Source of the DNA: Prochlorococcus sp. AG-363-O16
GTDB lineage: Bacteria; Cyanobacteriota; Cyanobacteriia; PCC-6307; Cyanobiaceae
Reading direction: 5' to 3'
DNA: 44,352 nucleotides
Assembly (NCBI GenBank): GCA_003280095.1
Contig: QCGA01000011.1
Coordinates: forward strand, 1 to 44,352
Position numbers and translations under genes: made by a program
The notes under the pieces: generated by a model
What the model was told of the DNA's origin: nothing
Seen by the model: only the letters and a program-made list of their open reading frames with translations
Database searches by the model: none
Part shown: one piece after another, positions 18,173-26,577 of the stretch
Position numbering within the stretch: the first letter of the stretch is position 1
How the letters are laid out: every line of letters starts with the position of its first letter

Positions 18173-19557
18173 GCTTCTCCTGTTATTGATAGATTGTCTA
18201 CCCATACATGAGGTGATACTCCTTGATGTGTAATTATCTGATCATCTTCTAGTTGTACGATTGTAGTCAGAACATCTAAAATATCACCAGCAATAGTTGC
18301 AGCTTCTATAGATACTCTTTCACCATCTTTAACTAGCCAACCATCAAATGGTAGTGAGAATGAACCTTGACTAGCTTTTACACCAGCGTGGAGTGCGTTT
18401 AATCCTTCGATTAGAACATATGAGTCTTTTGTGGTTTTGTGATTCAGATGTTCATTTGGAGAAGTGCAGCTATTTGTCTTACTAATTTCTAACCAATCAG
18501 GACTTACTGAAACCTTAGCTCCTAAACCAGCGTGACCTGTGGGACTAGTTTTAAATACTTTTGCAGTTGCTTCTGAGTGAATTAAGCCTTCTAGAATACC
18601 ACCATTGATTAATGAAATATTTTGTGTCGGTGTACCTTCTCCATCGAATGTGGAGGAAGTAATGTTACTTGGATGTAGACCATTGTCATTTAGATTTAAG
18701 AATGGAACTGCTATAGGTTTTCCTAAAGAATGAATATTAGAAAGGCTTAGTCCATCTATTATTGATCTTGCATTAAACAAACTACTAAAGGCTCCAAGCA
18801 ATTCAAGAAAGGCCTCTGGTGTAAAACATACTAGATATTTACCAGTTTCAATGGATTCATAATTTAAGTGACTTATAGTTCCGTTTGCTGCCTCATCAAT
18901 GCATCCTTCTATATCAAGGTCTGCGCTACCCAAAGCAAGTCTAATGGCACCTGAACTTCTAGGCTTTCTATTTAATTCTTCAGCTCTAGCATATAAGTAC
19001 AAACTCGCCTGACTCCTATCTATCCTACGATGACATCCTTCACTATTTATATAAACCCTACTAATTTGCGATTCGGCCAGACCGTTATATGGAATTGATT
19101 CAATTGATTTATGACTAGAAAGTAATTTCGACTCAGCATCTTTTAACGTTGTTAATAAATACGCTATCCCTTGGAGTGGTTTGATATCCCTTTTTATGTT
19201 GGGCAAAGGACTATTAGCTAATGGAGAGAAATTTGGAATATCCTTCGAATTTCCAAAAAAGCTTGCTTGTTGCGCTCCTTCTAAAGCCTTTCTAAGTCCA
19301 TTATCGGATAAGTCAGTAGTACTGGTTATCCCGAGTACACCATCTGAGTTCCAAACTCTGACTGTTATTGAACTTCGTTGTGAGCCTTTTAATTGTTTAG
19401 CTTCTCCTTTATCAATTTGAACAGAGTTGTCTACACTCGTTGCAGCTCCTAAATCCCATTTTCTTATATTTAAAATACTTGTAAGGTTTTCTAACCTACA
19501 TTGAAGATTTGCTAGTGCTGAATTTTCTTCTAAGAATGAATCATTCGATCTACTCAT
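18169..19557 (-). CDS. tldE: TldE/PmbA-type modulator protease subunit
   Basis: TldE (PmbA) partners with TldD in a metalloprotease that trims peptides; in other bacteria it matures ribosomally made peptides and handles the antitoxin CcdA. The 462-aa protein has the TldD/PmbA fold features (SITVRVWNSDGVLGI near the N-terminus; the conserved segment around TFDGEGTPTQ) and lacks the HExxxH zinc motif, as expected of TldE. It starts at an ATG overlapping the tldD stop by 1 nt, and its stop overlaps the fmt start by 4 nt, so the three genes form a coupled operon. Confidence 0.92.
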   Translation of the reverse strand: MSRSNDSFLEENSALANLQCRLENLTSILNIRKWDLGAATSVDNSVQIDKGEAKQLKGSQRSSITVRVWNSDGVLGITSTTDLSDNGLRKALEGAQQASFFGNSKDIPNFSPLANSPLPNIKRDIKPLQGIAYLLTTLKDAESKLLSSHKSIESIPYNGLAESQISRVYINSEGCHRRIDRSQASLYLYARAEELNRKPRSSGAIRLALGSADLDIEGCIDEAANGTISHLNYESIETGKYLVCFTPEAFLELLGAFSSLFNARSIIDGLSLSNIHSLGKPIAVPFLNLNDNGLHPSNITSSTFDGEGTPTQNISLINGGILEGLIHSEATAKVFKTSPTGHAGLGAKVSVSPDWLEISKTNSCTSPNEHLNHKTTKDSYVLIEGLNALHAGVKASQGSFSLPFDGWLVKDGERVSIEAATIAGDILDVLTTIVQLEDDQIITHQGVSPHVWVDNLSITGEA

Positions 19558-20990
19558 TATCGACCTCCCACAGTAATGGAATCTACCTTGATATGTGGTT
19601 GTCCAACAGTGACATTAATGTTGCCACTAATTGAACCACAGAAACCTGCTGCTAATTCTAAATCATTAGCACACATTGAAATTCTGGGCATTATCTCCTT
19701 GGCTTCGCCAATTAATGTTGCTCCCTTTACAGGTTTTGTGAGTTTTCCATTTTTAATTATGTATCCTTCTTCAACTGAGAAATTAAACTGACCAGTTGGT
19801 CCTACACTTCCTCCACCCATTGATTTGCAATAGAGTCCATTTTCTACGGACTCTATTAATTCTTTTGGTGAATATTTACCTGGATTGATATATGTATTTC
19901 TCATGCGACTAGCCGCCGCAAATGTGTGACTTTGTCTTCTTCCACTACCTGTTCGGGAGTGACCGGTTCTAATTTCACCTGCTCTGTCGCTGATAAATTG
20001 TTTGAGTATACCGTTTTTTATCAAGGTAGTTTTTTTAGCTTGCATTCCCTCATCATCCATAGATATTGATCCAAATGCTCCTTTTGTCAGTCCTTCATCT
20101 GTTGCTGTTACAGCTTCATTAGCTATTAATTTTCCAATGCTATTTGCAAAGGGTGTTGTTCCTCGTTCGATTTGTGTAGTCTCTAGTAAATGTCCACATG
20201 CTTCATGAAATATTACCCCACCAAATTTATTTGCTAATACGGCCGGCATTTGACCTGCTTCTACATAATCGGCATATAGCATAATTCCTGCACTAGTACA
20301 TACTTCTTGTGCATGAGAATCGACATCCCATTCTCTTAAGTCATTTGGTTTACCTTCTGTTCCGTTCCGTCTTCCAATACTTGAACGATATTTTCCGTCT
20401 GAAGCAATAACATTTAGTCCAGTTGATTGATGGAGTCGAATATCTCTAGAAAACGTACCATCGCTTGCGGCTACGAGCACCTCTTGCCAGCTTCTAGAGT
20501 AGCTACCTCTTCTTACTTGTAGGTTTTTTCCGTACTGATCAAGAAGACTAGTTCCTCTAAGAATACTTTCACTAATTTCATTTAGGTGTGGAAGTTCATT
20601 CTGCCAGTTTGATTTACCTTGACTAAAGTCATTTATGGATTTTAGTCCTTCAAATCCTGAGACCCCTAATTTACTGGAATTTAGACCGAGCATACTTAAT
20701 GCTTGGTCTAAAGCATTTCGTAAACCTATTTCCGAAAGATCGTTTGTACTTACAAAACCATCACGATTTCCAAGAAAAACCCTGATTCCAGCTCCTATAG
20801 CAAAAGAGGGATTGACACTGGTCACGTTATCCTCTTCTGCAAGAAGACCGAGATGATCGGAATTCTCCATGAATATTTCGACAAGATCTGCCCCAGCTGA
20901 ACAGCCAAGACTCAGCAATTGCTCAAGCTTCCTTTGCCAGGAAGCGTCGAGGGATTCAGAAATCTTTGGTGACTTTAGTGTTTGGATCAA
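19557..20990 (-). CDS. tldD: TldD metalloprotease subunit
   Basis: This is the catalytic subunit of the TldD-TldE protease. The 477-aa protein contains the zinc-binding HExxxH motif in VIFHEACGHLLE (around residue 263) and the glycine-rich GGGSVGPTGQFNFSV region. The start is a TTG (20988-20990) directly after an in-frame TAA, so no upstream ATG exists. The gene heads the tldD-tldE-fmt operon. Natural substrates in picocyanobacteria are unknown; I see no obvious peptide precursor gene beside it. Confidence 0.94.
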   Translation of the reverse strand: MIQTLKSPKISESLDASWQRKLEQLLSLGCSAGADLVEIFMENSDHLGLLAEEDNVTSVNPSFAIGAGIRVFLGNRDGFVSTNDLSEIGLRNALDQALSMLGLNSSKLGVSGFEGLKSINDFSQGKSNWQNELPHLNEISESILRGTSLLDQYGKNLQVRRGSYSRSWQEVLVAASDGTFSRDIRLHQSTGLNVIASDGKYRSSIGRRNGTEGKPNDLREWDVDSHAQEVCTSAGIMLYADYVEAGQMPAVLANKFGGVIFHEACGHLLETTQIERGTTPFANSIGKLIANEAVTATDEGLTKGAFGSISMDDEGMQAKKTTLIKNGILKQFISDRAGEIRTGHSRTGSGRRQSHTFAAASRMRNTYINPGKYSPKELIESVENGLYCKSMGGGSVGPTGQFNFSVEEGYIIKNGKLTKPVKGATLIGEAKEIMPRISMCANDLELAAGFCGSISGNINVTVGQPHIKVDSITVGGR

Positions 20991-21037
20991 TTAATTCGAG
21001 TTGGTTCTGATTCTTTACTAGCCTAATTGCTTTTACG

Positions 21038-21493
21038 CTAGTTTGATCCAAGCCACTTCTGACCATTTAGGCGTTGTAAAAGTCTTGACATCAATAAAGA
21101 TTTGGTAATTCTCTTCTCATCAATCAAAAAGGACTCTAGTAGACCTGCCCGCCTACCTGCCTCAGCTAGTGCAATTGTTTTAGCGGAAGTAATGCTTTCG
21201 CTTTGGAAACATAGCCAGAAACTTCGATTCGGTTGGAGTTCTCCACGGACCATCCAACAACTTCCTCCAGCAACTGGTCTATTGCCTTGAATCAATTCCA
21301 GTTTTGTAGGAGGTACCCCATGTTTAGTTAATGCGTTGATTAAGTCAGGAATAAAATCCTCGTTAATAAAGTTGTGAAAGGGCTTTTCTTCAGGTTTTGG
21401 AGGCCGCACTTTTTTAGCCTCGGTTTGGCTTGCTGCTTGATTGTCAGCTTTATTGTTCTCCTGCCCTTCTCCTTGATTAGAGGTTTCTGTCAA
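21038..21493 (-). CDS. DUF2996 family protein
   Basis: The 151-aa protein has a disordered, charged N-terminus (residues 1-37, with KKVRPPKPEEKPF) and then the cyanobacterial DUF2996 domain ending with the characteristic RLNGQKWLGSN. Function is not established. It starts at a TTG (21491-21493); an in-frame TAG lies about ten codons upstream and no ATG falls in between. It lies 47 bp upstream of tldD on the same strand and 62 bp downstream of the next gene. Confidence 0.75.
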   Translation of the reverse strand: MTETSNQGEGQENNKADNQAASQTEAKKVRPPKPEEKPFHNFINEDFIPDLINALTKHGVPPTKLELIQGNRPVAGGSCWMVRGELQPNRSFWLCFQSESITSAKTIALAEAGRRAGLLESFLIDEKRITKSLLMSRLLQRLNGQKWLGSN

Positions 21494-21555
21494 AGTAGTA
21501 CCTGAATACCAATTTTTCTATTTTAATTCTATGACTTAATATAGGAATTTAGTAG

Positions 21556-22164
21556 TTACCACTCTTCGTAATCAGGATTGATCCAGTCTTGATGCTCTTG
21601 TGAAGGTTGATCGTAAGTAGAGTTATAAGTTCTATCTTTTTCATCTTGTTGCTTATAAATATCAGTGTCTTCATTTTCCGGAAATGAATCTTCGGCCTCT
21701 TGAGAGAATAATTCGTCTTCAAGGTCTAAAGTTTCTGAGTTCAAGTCCTCTGATAGATCTCTTCTAGTCCTAATTATTCTAAATGGTACAGATACAGTAG
21801 GTTGAGGGTCTCTTAATTGCCTTTCAGGCATAAAACTATCTTGAGAATCAAATTCACTTGTAGTTCCATCAAATTCTTCAGCTAAGTCACTATCATCTAA
21901 ATTTGAAGGATTATCTATGGGTTTAGTTTTTATTTTACGACGTAGCCTAACTCTTGAATTAACTGAAGAAATACCGGATAAAAAAGTTAAAGTAGCGGCA
22001 CTAGTGCTGCTTATTGCCATCCAATGACCAATACTTAATATAGGAGTATTCCAAATTAGTATTTTAAACCTTACTGGTTTATTTAAATTTAGAAAAGATA
22101 AAAATAAAACGACAAAAAGAGGTGTTAGAGATGGCAAAATTAAACATTTTTGCCAGGATTTCAT
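21556..22164 (-). CDS. Membrane protein with a long acidic tail, unknown
   Basis: The protein has 202 residues. Two N-terminal membrane helices (about residues 8-27 and 46-67) are followed by a basic patch (RVRLRRKIKTK) and a disordered, very acidic cytosolic tail rich in Asp/Glu/Ser, ending QDWINPDYEEW. The two-helix start (LNLNKPVRFKILIWNTP) resembles small membrane proteins of the LapA kind, but this is weak. The ATG overlaps the ubiX stop by 4 nt (ATGA), so it is translated in one operon with zam and ubiX. Confidence 0.65.
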   Translation of the reverse strand: MKSWQKCLILPSLTPLFVVLFLSFLNLNKPVRFKILIWNTPILSIGHWMAISSTSAATLTFLSGISSVNSRVRLRRKIKTKPIDNPSNLDDSDLAEEFDGTTSEFDSQDSFMPERQLRDPQPTVSVPFRIIRTRRDLSEDLNSETLDLEDELFSQEAEDSFPENEDTDIYKQQDEKDRTYNSTYDQPSQEHQDWINPDYEEW

Positions 22165-22769
22165 TTTTTAGTACCTCCCCATCTATTTATAGGTACCAAT
22201 GATTCATTAAGTACATCAAAGATTCTCGAAATCAGGAAATCAACCATATCGTCTAAAGTTTGAGGATTTGAGTACCAGGCTGGTATTGGTGGCGATATTA
22301 TTGCTCCAGCTTCTGCTAAATGGGTAAGATTTCTAAGGTGAATTAAACTTAAAGGCATTTCCCTTGGAGCAATTACTAAAGGTCTTCTTTCTTTTAAATG
22401 AACATCAGCACATCGTTCTATTAAATTAAGAGCAAATCCAGAATTAATTCTTCCTACAGTTCCCATACTGCAAGGGATGATTAACATCGCTTTTGTTCGA
22501 TAACTTCCACTAGCTATAGAAGCTGATTGGTCATTCCAATGGTGGCATCTGAGAGTTCCAGACTTTGCTCCTAGCCTTTCTCGCCAAAACTGTTCTTGTG
22601 TTTCGGAATCAATCGGGATTTTTATTCCTTGCTCAGCTGTCCATACCTGATGTGCTCCTTTGCTCAAAATTAAGTCAACATTTCGATCATTATTGAGCAG
22701 AAGTTGAAGAGCTCTTTCCGCTAGTGGTTGAGCCGAAGCGCCACTAATTGCCAAAACATATGGTTCCAC
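22161..22769 (-). CDS. ubiX: Flavin prenyltransferase
   Basis: UbiX attaches a dimethylallyl group to FMN, making the prenyl-FMN cofactor of UbiD-type decarboxylases. The 202-aa protein has AISGASAQPLAERALQLL (N-terminal flavin-binding loop), IIPCSMGTVGRINSG, and the family stretch RRPLVIAPREMPLSLIHLRNL. The start is GTG (22767-22769), 3 bp after the zam stop. No ubiD is in this window. The downstream membrane-protein gene overlaps by 4 nt. Confidence 0.94.
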   Translation of the reverse strand: MEPYVLAISGASAQPLAERALQLLLNNDRNVDLILSKGAHQVWTAEQGIKIPIDSETQEQFWRERLGAKSGTLRCHHWNDQSASIASGSYRTKAMLIIPCSMGTVGRINSGFALNLIERCADVHLKERRPLVIAPREMPLSLIHLRNLTHLAEAGAIISPPIPAWYSNPQTLDDMVDFLISRIFDVLNESLVPINRWGGTKK

Positions 22770-22772
22770 TAG

Positions 22773-25124
22773 CTACTGGCCCTGGTGATTAACAGGGAGG
22801 TTAATTCCCTCACTCTCATCTAAAGACAAATTACTTTCGTTGGGATTATCTACGTTTAAAGTTGATTCCTTAGATAACTCAAGATCGATTTGATTCCTCA
22901 ATACGTCTACCTTGAGTATCTTTACAGTCACGGCTTCACCTAGCTGGAATGTCCTTCGACTCTTTCTTCCAACTAATCTATTCTGTCTAGCCCTATATTC
23001 ATACCAATCATCATTGAGAGAACTCACATGAACTAGTCCCTCAGCATAGGTTTGTGGTAATTCAACGAAGAAACCATAACTTTGAACTCCTGTAATTGTG
23101 CCATCGATTACTGTGCCAATGATCGGTTCTATTGCTCTAGACTGTGCCATTGAAATTAAGTCATTTCTTAATTCATTTGTTTTTAACTTTCTTAAATTCA
23201 TTGTACTTATTAACTGAGAACTGAGTAACTTAGCAATGCATTTACTTGTTGAAGGAGTGAATACTGGCCAGTCGACCTGAGAGAGAGAATCCTTGTCGCC
23301 TAGGTTTAATTTATCTTTCTTCCGGGTACTTGCTGATCGCTTTCCTTCGTGCAACATACTAACAATTAAACTCTGGTTTAAAATATTTGAATAATAAATA
23401 TTTGGGCAGCACCAAGGTGAAATAAAGAAATTATCTATTTTATTGTTAGAGATTATTTCTTTATCTTTGTGCAAGTCATTATTATTGTCAGGTTTCGTCG
23501 TGAAGTAAAGTTGATCTGGAAGTGCATGTTTAATTTGCTTTTCTAGTACATGTTTATATTTAGTTGTTGAAATAGCCTGGATTAGTTCCTGTACTGATGG
23601 ACTTCCATCCTCGTCTAGTTCAGCTGTAACATCTAATGTTATTGCAGTTTTGGCTATATCATTAAGCATATTATTATTGAAATCTACACGATTAATTGAA
23701 ACTGATTGAATCCCAAGTTGACGTGAATGGATTGACCAAATTTTATTAGCGAGATTTAGGTAGAACCTTAAAACTGAGTTAGGGTCTTGTTTGATCAGTG
23801 GTAAGGACCAATGGTTGGTAATTGATTGTGGTTCTGAAAATCTTATTTCTGAAAGAGAATCTAAGTTAGGAATTGGCAAATCTAGTTCTATAGCTCCTTG
23901 TGCAATTTCTATCTCTCTTAATTGTTCTGCAAGCGAAAGAATATCCTGGACTGTGGAAATATGATCTTTAATATGTTTTAGAGAGATTGGGATTGATTTA
24001 GTACTTGGCCTTCTTTTGGATATGATTCCCAGAGTTTTTCGATCAATTTGAGCTACTGGTTTAATAATACTAAGTAAAAATTGCCAATCTGTTAATTTTC
24101 CAGTTTCATCTAATTCCATACAGATACTAACTGCTTCATTAGGATCTCCTACTGAGAATTCAGCGGCTTTAGTTAGATTGGGGTTTATTAATGGTTGCCA
24201 CGTCTTACCCAGACAAATAGCCTCTGATTGTCTCTTGATCCAAATATCAAGACTACTACCAAATGTTATTCTTTCAGCTATCGCTGGAACATGTATCCAG
24301 ACTTTTTTATTTGCGTCGTGTTTCTCAATATGAATTGCAGGAAGACCTGGTGATAAAGAAGATTGCCATCCTTTAAATAAAAGAGTCGGTTGTTCAGTAA
24401 GATCTATTCTATCTTTAAGTTTGGGATGTTTTAGAACTGCTCGCGGACTAGTTTCTTGACGTTGCAAGTTTGTCTTACTTATTAAAAGATCAATATCGGA
24501 TTCTAAATCTCCATTTATATTTAGTTTTCTGGATATGCGACCCTTTCCGGGAATTTGAGCTATTGGATAATTTTCAATTTCAACTTCTACAATATTTGCT
24601 TCTTCCATTTCATCAAACATAGAATTGTCAATATTTTCTAAGCTTATTGTGCTTAAAATTCTTTCATCTAATGGAGTTGCTACAAGTTCATCATCAACTT
24701 GTTCTGCTATACCAATAATACTCGTATTTGTGCGCTCAAGAATACACTGAACAGCTCCTTCTGGGGACCTTCTTCTTATACCATCTCGAGTTATTTTGAC
24801 CAAAACTCTGTCACCATGCCATGCATGATTAAGATCATGATCTCTTATATAAATATCATCTTGCCCATCGTCTCGTACAGCAAAGCAATAGCCCTTACTA
24901 CTGCACCTAACTCGGGCTTCCAAAAATGTATTTGCTACATTACGCTTAACCTCACCTGAGGAATCGATGTCAATAACTCCTAATTTGCTTAGTGCAGATA
25001 AAGCCAGGTCAAGAGAATCTTTTTCTGCTTTTTTAGTAAGTTTAAATAGCTTTTCTAGTTTTTTCTTCTCCACTAACTCTGCTGAATCGAGTTGTTCTAG
25101 TAATCCGGCAACTGTGAACTTCAT
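22773..25124 (-). CDS. zam: Zam-type RNB protein without catalytic aspartates
   Basis: The protein has 783 residues and RNase II/R architecture: an N-terminal helical region, a cold-shock-like domain (YCFAVRDDGQDDIYIRD, GDRVLVKI), an RNB domain, and a C-terminal S1 domain (about residues 665-745, IIGTVIDGTITGVQSYGFFVEL). Where active RNB enzymes have an Asp cluster (ID....D.DDA), around residues 255-275, it reads LPAIHIEKHDANKKVWIHVP, so the metal-binding Asp residues are gone. This matches cyanobacterial Zam, named for acetazolamide resistance and known to lack RNB catalytic residues. It is probably an RNA-binding regulator rather than a nuclease. It heads an operon with ubiX. Confidence 0.88.
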   Translation of the reverse strand: MKFTVAGLLEQLDSAELVEKKKLEKLFKLTKKAEKDSLDLALSALSKLGVIDIDSSGEVKRNVANTFLEARVRCSSKGYCFAVRDDGQDDIYIRDHDLNHAWHGDRVLVKITRDGIRRRSPEGAVQCILERTNTSIIGIAEQVDDELVATPLDERILSTISLENIDNSMFDEMEEANIVEVEIENYPIAQIPGKGRISRKLNINGDLESDIDLLISKTNLQRQETSPRAVLKHPKLKDRIDLTEQPTLLFKGWQSSLSPGLPAIHIEKHDANKKVWIHVPAIAERITFGSSLDIWIKRQSEAICLGKTWQPLINPNLTKAAEFSVGDPNEAVSICMELDETGKLTDWQFLLSIIKPVAQIDRKTLGIISKRRPSTKSIPISLKHIKDHISTVQDILSLAEQLREIEIAQGAIELDLPIPNLDSLSEIRFSEPQSITNHWSLPLIKQDPNSVLRFYLNLANKIWSIHSRQLGIQSVSINRVDFNNNMLNDIAKTAITLDVTAELDEDGSPSVQELIQAISTTKYKHVLEKQIKHALPDQLYFTTKPDNNNDLHKDKEIISNNKIDNFFISPWCCPNIYYSNILNQSLIVSMLHEGKRSASTRKKDKLNLGDKDSLSQVDWPVFTPSTSKCIAKLLSSQLISTMNLRKLKTNELRNDLISMAQSRAIEPIIGTVIDGTITGVQSYGFFVELPQTYAEGLVHVSSLNDDWYEYRARQNRLVGRKSRRTFQLGEAVTVKILKVDVLRNQIDLELSKESTLNVDNPNESNLSLDESEGINLPVNHQGQ

Positions 25125-25233
25125 TGGTCGATGGGTGATTTAGGCTTTGTGTAATGAATGTCTGGGCGGGTTTCTGAAGGAAATGATTCTTTCTTTTAAC
25201 TAATGTAGTCATGTTTAGCAAATTTATTTTATC

Positions 25234-25530
25234 CTAAATTTCTTCTCCACTGCCGAGTGCTTCATCTATCAGTAAGAGGCGAATACCGATTATCAAAAAA
25301 CCAACTGCTGCCAATAGTTGAAGAATGTTCGTTGGTAGAAGAGATGAAACAGAACCGCCCGCTAAAGCCCCTATAAGACTGGCCAATACAAGTGCGCAGG
25401 CTGAACCAATGAAAACCGCTAATGGACGTTTAGAGGTCCCGCTGATAGCTAGCGTTGCAAGTTGCGTTTTGTCACCCAATTCAGCTAGGAAAACAGTGAG
25501 AAAGGTCGAAATAAGAAGAGGTAAAAACAT
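25234..25530 (-). CDS. Half-size Gdt1 (UPF0016) cation transporter, subunit B
   Basis: The protein has about 98 residues and three membrane helices. It carries one copy of the E-x-G-D-K-[TS] motif (AELGDKTQLATLAISG) that lines the cation path of Gdt1/Mnx manganese or calcium transporters. Full-length members have two such halves; here each half is its own gene. The frame opens at a TTG (25534-25536) overlapping the stop of the upstream half, and the ATG at 25528-25530 is the safer start. The two halves probably form a heterodimer. Confidence 0.88.
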   Translation of the reverse strand: MFLPLLISTFLTVFLAELGDKTQLATLAISGTSKRPLAVFIGSACALVLASLIGALAGGSVSSLLPTNILQLLAAVGFLIIGIRLLLIDEALGSGEEI

Positions 25531-25532
25531 GT

Positions 25533-25898
25533 TCAAGCAATAATTTGTTGGATGATGATTGTTCTAGTAGCTTGAATACCAAGTAAAACACCAAGTCCAG
25601 CCATCAATATCCCTGCCATTTTTTGAAATCTTTTAGCAGGAATCGTATTTGAGAGCCATGAGCCAATTAGTACTCCAACTAAACTTGAGCAAATTAAGGC
25701 CAAAGCTGCTCCGATAAAAACAATTACTGGTCTCCCTGACTGTGCAGAGAGAAGCAGTGTGGCTATCTGAGTCTTGTCACCAAGTTCAGCCAAAAAAACC
25801 GTTATAAAAGTGGTGGCTATGACCTTTAGGAAACCAGGACTCTCGGATCTCTCATTAGTCGATTTAGCCTCTTCTGATTTTTTAGTTCCTGAAGGCAT
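25533..25898 (-). CDS. Half-size Gdt1 (UPF0016) cation transporter, subunit A
   Basis: The protein has 121 residues. It begins with a charged 25-residue tail, followed by three membrane helices with the motif AELGDKTQIATLLLSAQSG. It is paired with the gene directly downstream (overlapping or 2 bp apart), giving the two-gene form of a Gdt1/Mnx transporter. In Synechocystis the fused form, Mnx, exports manganese from the cytoplasm, which protects photosynthetic cells; this role is inferred here. It starts at an ATG, 5 bp after the stop of the Cys-cluster gene. Confidence 0.88.
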   Translation of the reverse strand: MPSGTKKSEEAKSTNERSESPGFLKVIATTFITVFLAELGDKTQIATLLLSAQSGRPVIVFIGAALALICSSLVGVLIGSWLSNTIPAKRFQKMAGILMAGLGVLLGIQATRTIIIQQIIA

Positions 25899-25902
25899 TA
25901 AT

Positions 25903-26265
25903 TTAGTTTTTGGCCATTATGGCCTTTTTAAAACGTCGAATTTCTCTACTTCTCCCTCCATATTCTGATCGGATCTGCTGAATACAGCAATTGACCGCAA
26001 AGTTATCAAGGTTATCGTTACTGACATCAAACAAGTCCAAAAGAGAACTAACACGGCAAAAATCAGGTCTTTTATCGTAAATCCGACAACTACGAGAACC
26101 AGTATCAAAATACTTACACCATCCATCAGAATTAACCATCTCTAGGTAGATGGATCGTTGCTCTTCATTGAGTGCTAGCAAAGCTTCTTCTCTTTGGGCT
26201 GGATCCAGGCGACAACAAGCACCGCAGTGCTTTACACACTCCCAGTGATGAAAAGTACTCTTCAT
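25903..26265 (-). CDS. YkgJ-type cysteine-cluster protein
   Basis: The 120-aa protein has many cysteines: the N-terminal cluster C-x3-C-x2-CC (CVKHCGACCR), then single Cys residues in WCKYF, RSCRIYDKRPDFCRV and NCCIQQ. This is the YkgJ/CxxCxxCC family, thought to bind zinc or an iron-sulphur cluster; the role is unknown. It starts at the ATG 26263-26265, divergent from the Psb30-like gene, and stops 5 bp before the Gdt1 pair, so it is likely in the same operon. Confidence 0.82.
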   Translation of the reverse strand: MKSTFHHWECVKHCGACCRLDPAQREEALLALNEEQRSIYLEMVNSDGWCKYFDTGSRSCRIYDKRPDFCRVSSLLDLFDVSNDNLDNFAVNCCIQQIRSEYGGRSREIRRFKKAIMAKN

Positions 26266-26273
26266 GGCATTTG

Positions 26274-26297
26274 CTGTGACAACGCATCACAGTGATG
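26274..26297. promoter_or_regulatory. Nested inverted repeats in the ykgJ-like/psb30-like divergent promoter
   Basis: CTGTGA (26274-26279) and TCACAG (26287-26292) are inverted copies with a 7-bp spacer. An overlapping dyad CATCAC-A-GTGATG covers 26285-26297. The position just upstream of the Cys-cluster start suggests an operator. The spacer is one base longer than the classical CRP site, so I do not name the regulator. Confidence 0.35.
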
Positions 26298-26392
26298 GAG
26301 TTTTGTTTGACTACTTATGACCATTAGCTCCTAGGGTGGTTTTGCAAAGTTCAATGACCACGTACAATCCATTTTAGGATTGCCTTCAACCC

Positions 26393-26476
26393 ATGGGAAA
26401 CCTTTTACCATTTGCTGTACTGGCCCTGACCGGACCAGCCATCATTGCTCTCGTCTACTACCGTCGAGGTGTATAA
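26393..26476 (+). CDS. psb30: 27-aa photosystem II Psb30/Ycf12-like peptide
   Basis: The ORF runs from ATG to TAA and encodes one membrane helix (LLPFAVLALTGPAIIALV) ending YYRRGV. The GP-x-IIA pattern in the helix and the short Arg-Arg-Gly end resemble Psb30 (Ycf12), a one-helix subunit at the edge of the photosystem II core. The base composition (more GC than its surroundings) and a strong terminator just downstream support a real, well-expressed small gene. The Psb30 name is by resemblance only; another one-helix photosynthetic subunit is possible. No clear Shine-Dalgarno is visible. Confidence 0.6.
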   Translation: MGNLLPFAVLALTGPAIIALVYYRRGV

Positions 26477-26518
26477 GCTCGACCTAGATTGGTGAAAAAC
26501 CAAAAATAAAAAACAAAC

Positions 26519-26547
26519 TCTCCAAAACTTGGGGAGTTTTTTTTTCT
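26519..26547 (+). terminator. Rho-independent terminator after the Psb30-like gene
   Basis: CTCTCC pairs with GGGGAG (one G-U pair) over a short loop and is followed by a run of nine or more T. It lies 43 bp after the stop of the micropeptide gene and before the converging 3' end of recJ. It is the cleanest intrinsic terminator in the window. Confidence 0.8.
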
Positions 26548-26577
26548 AAAACTATTGTTGTTCTTCTTGGAAGAAGA

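Noticed and set aside
26275-26291. CRP-like TGTGA...TCACA site
   Set aside because: The spacer is 7 rather than 6 bp, so I list it only as an unnamed inverted repeat.
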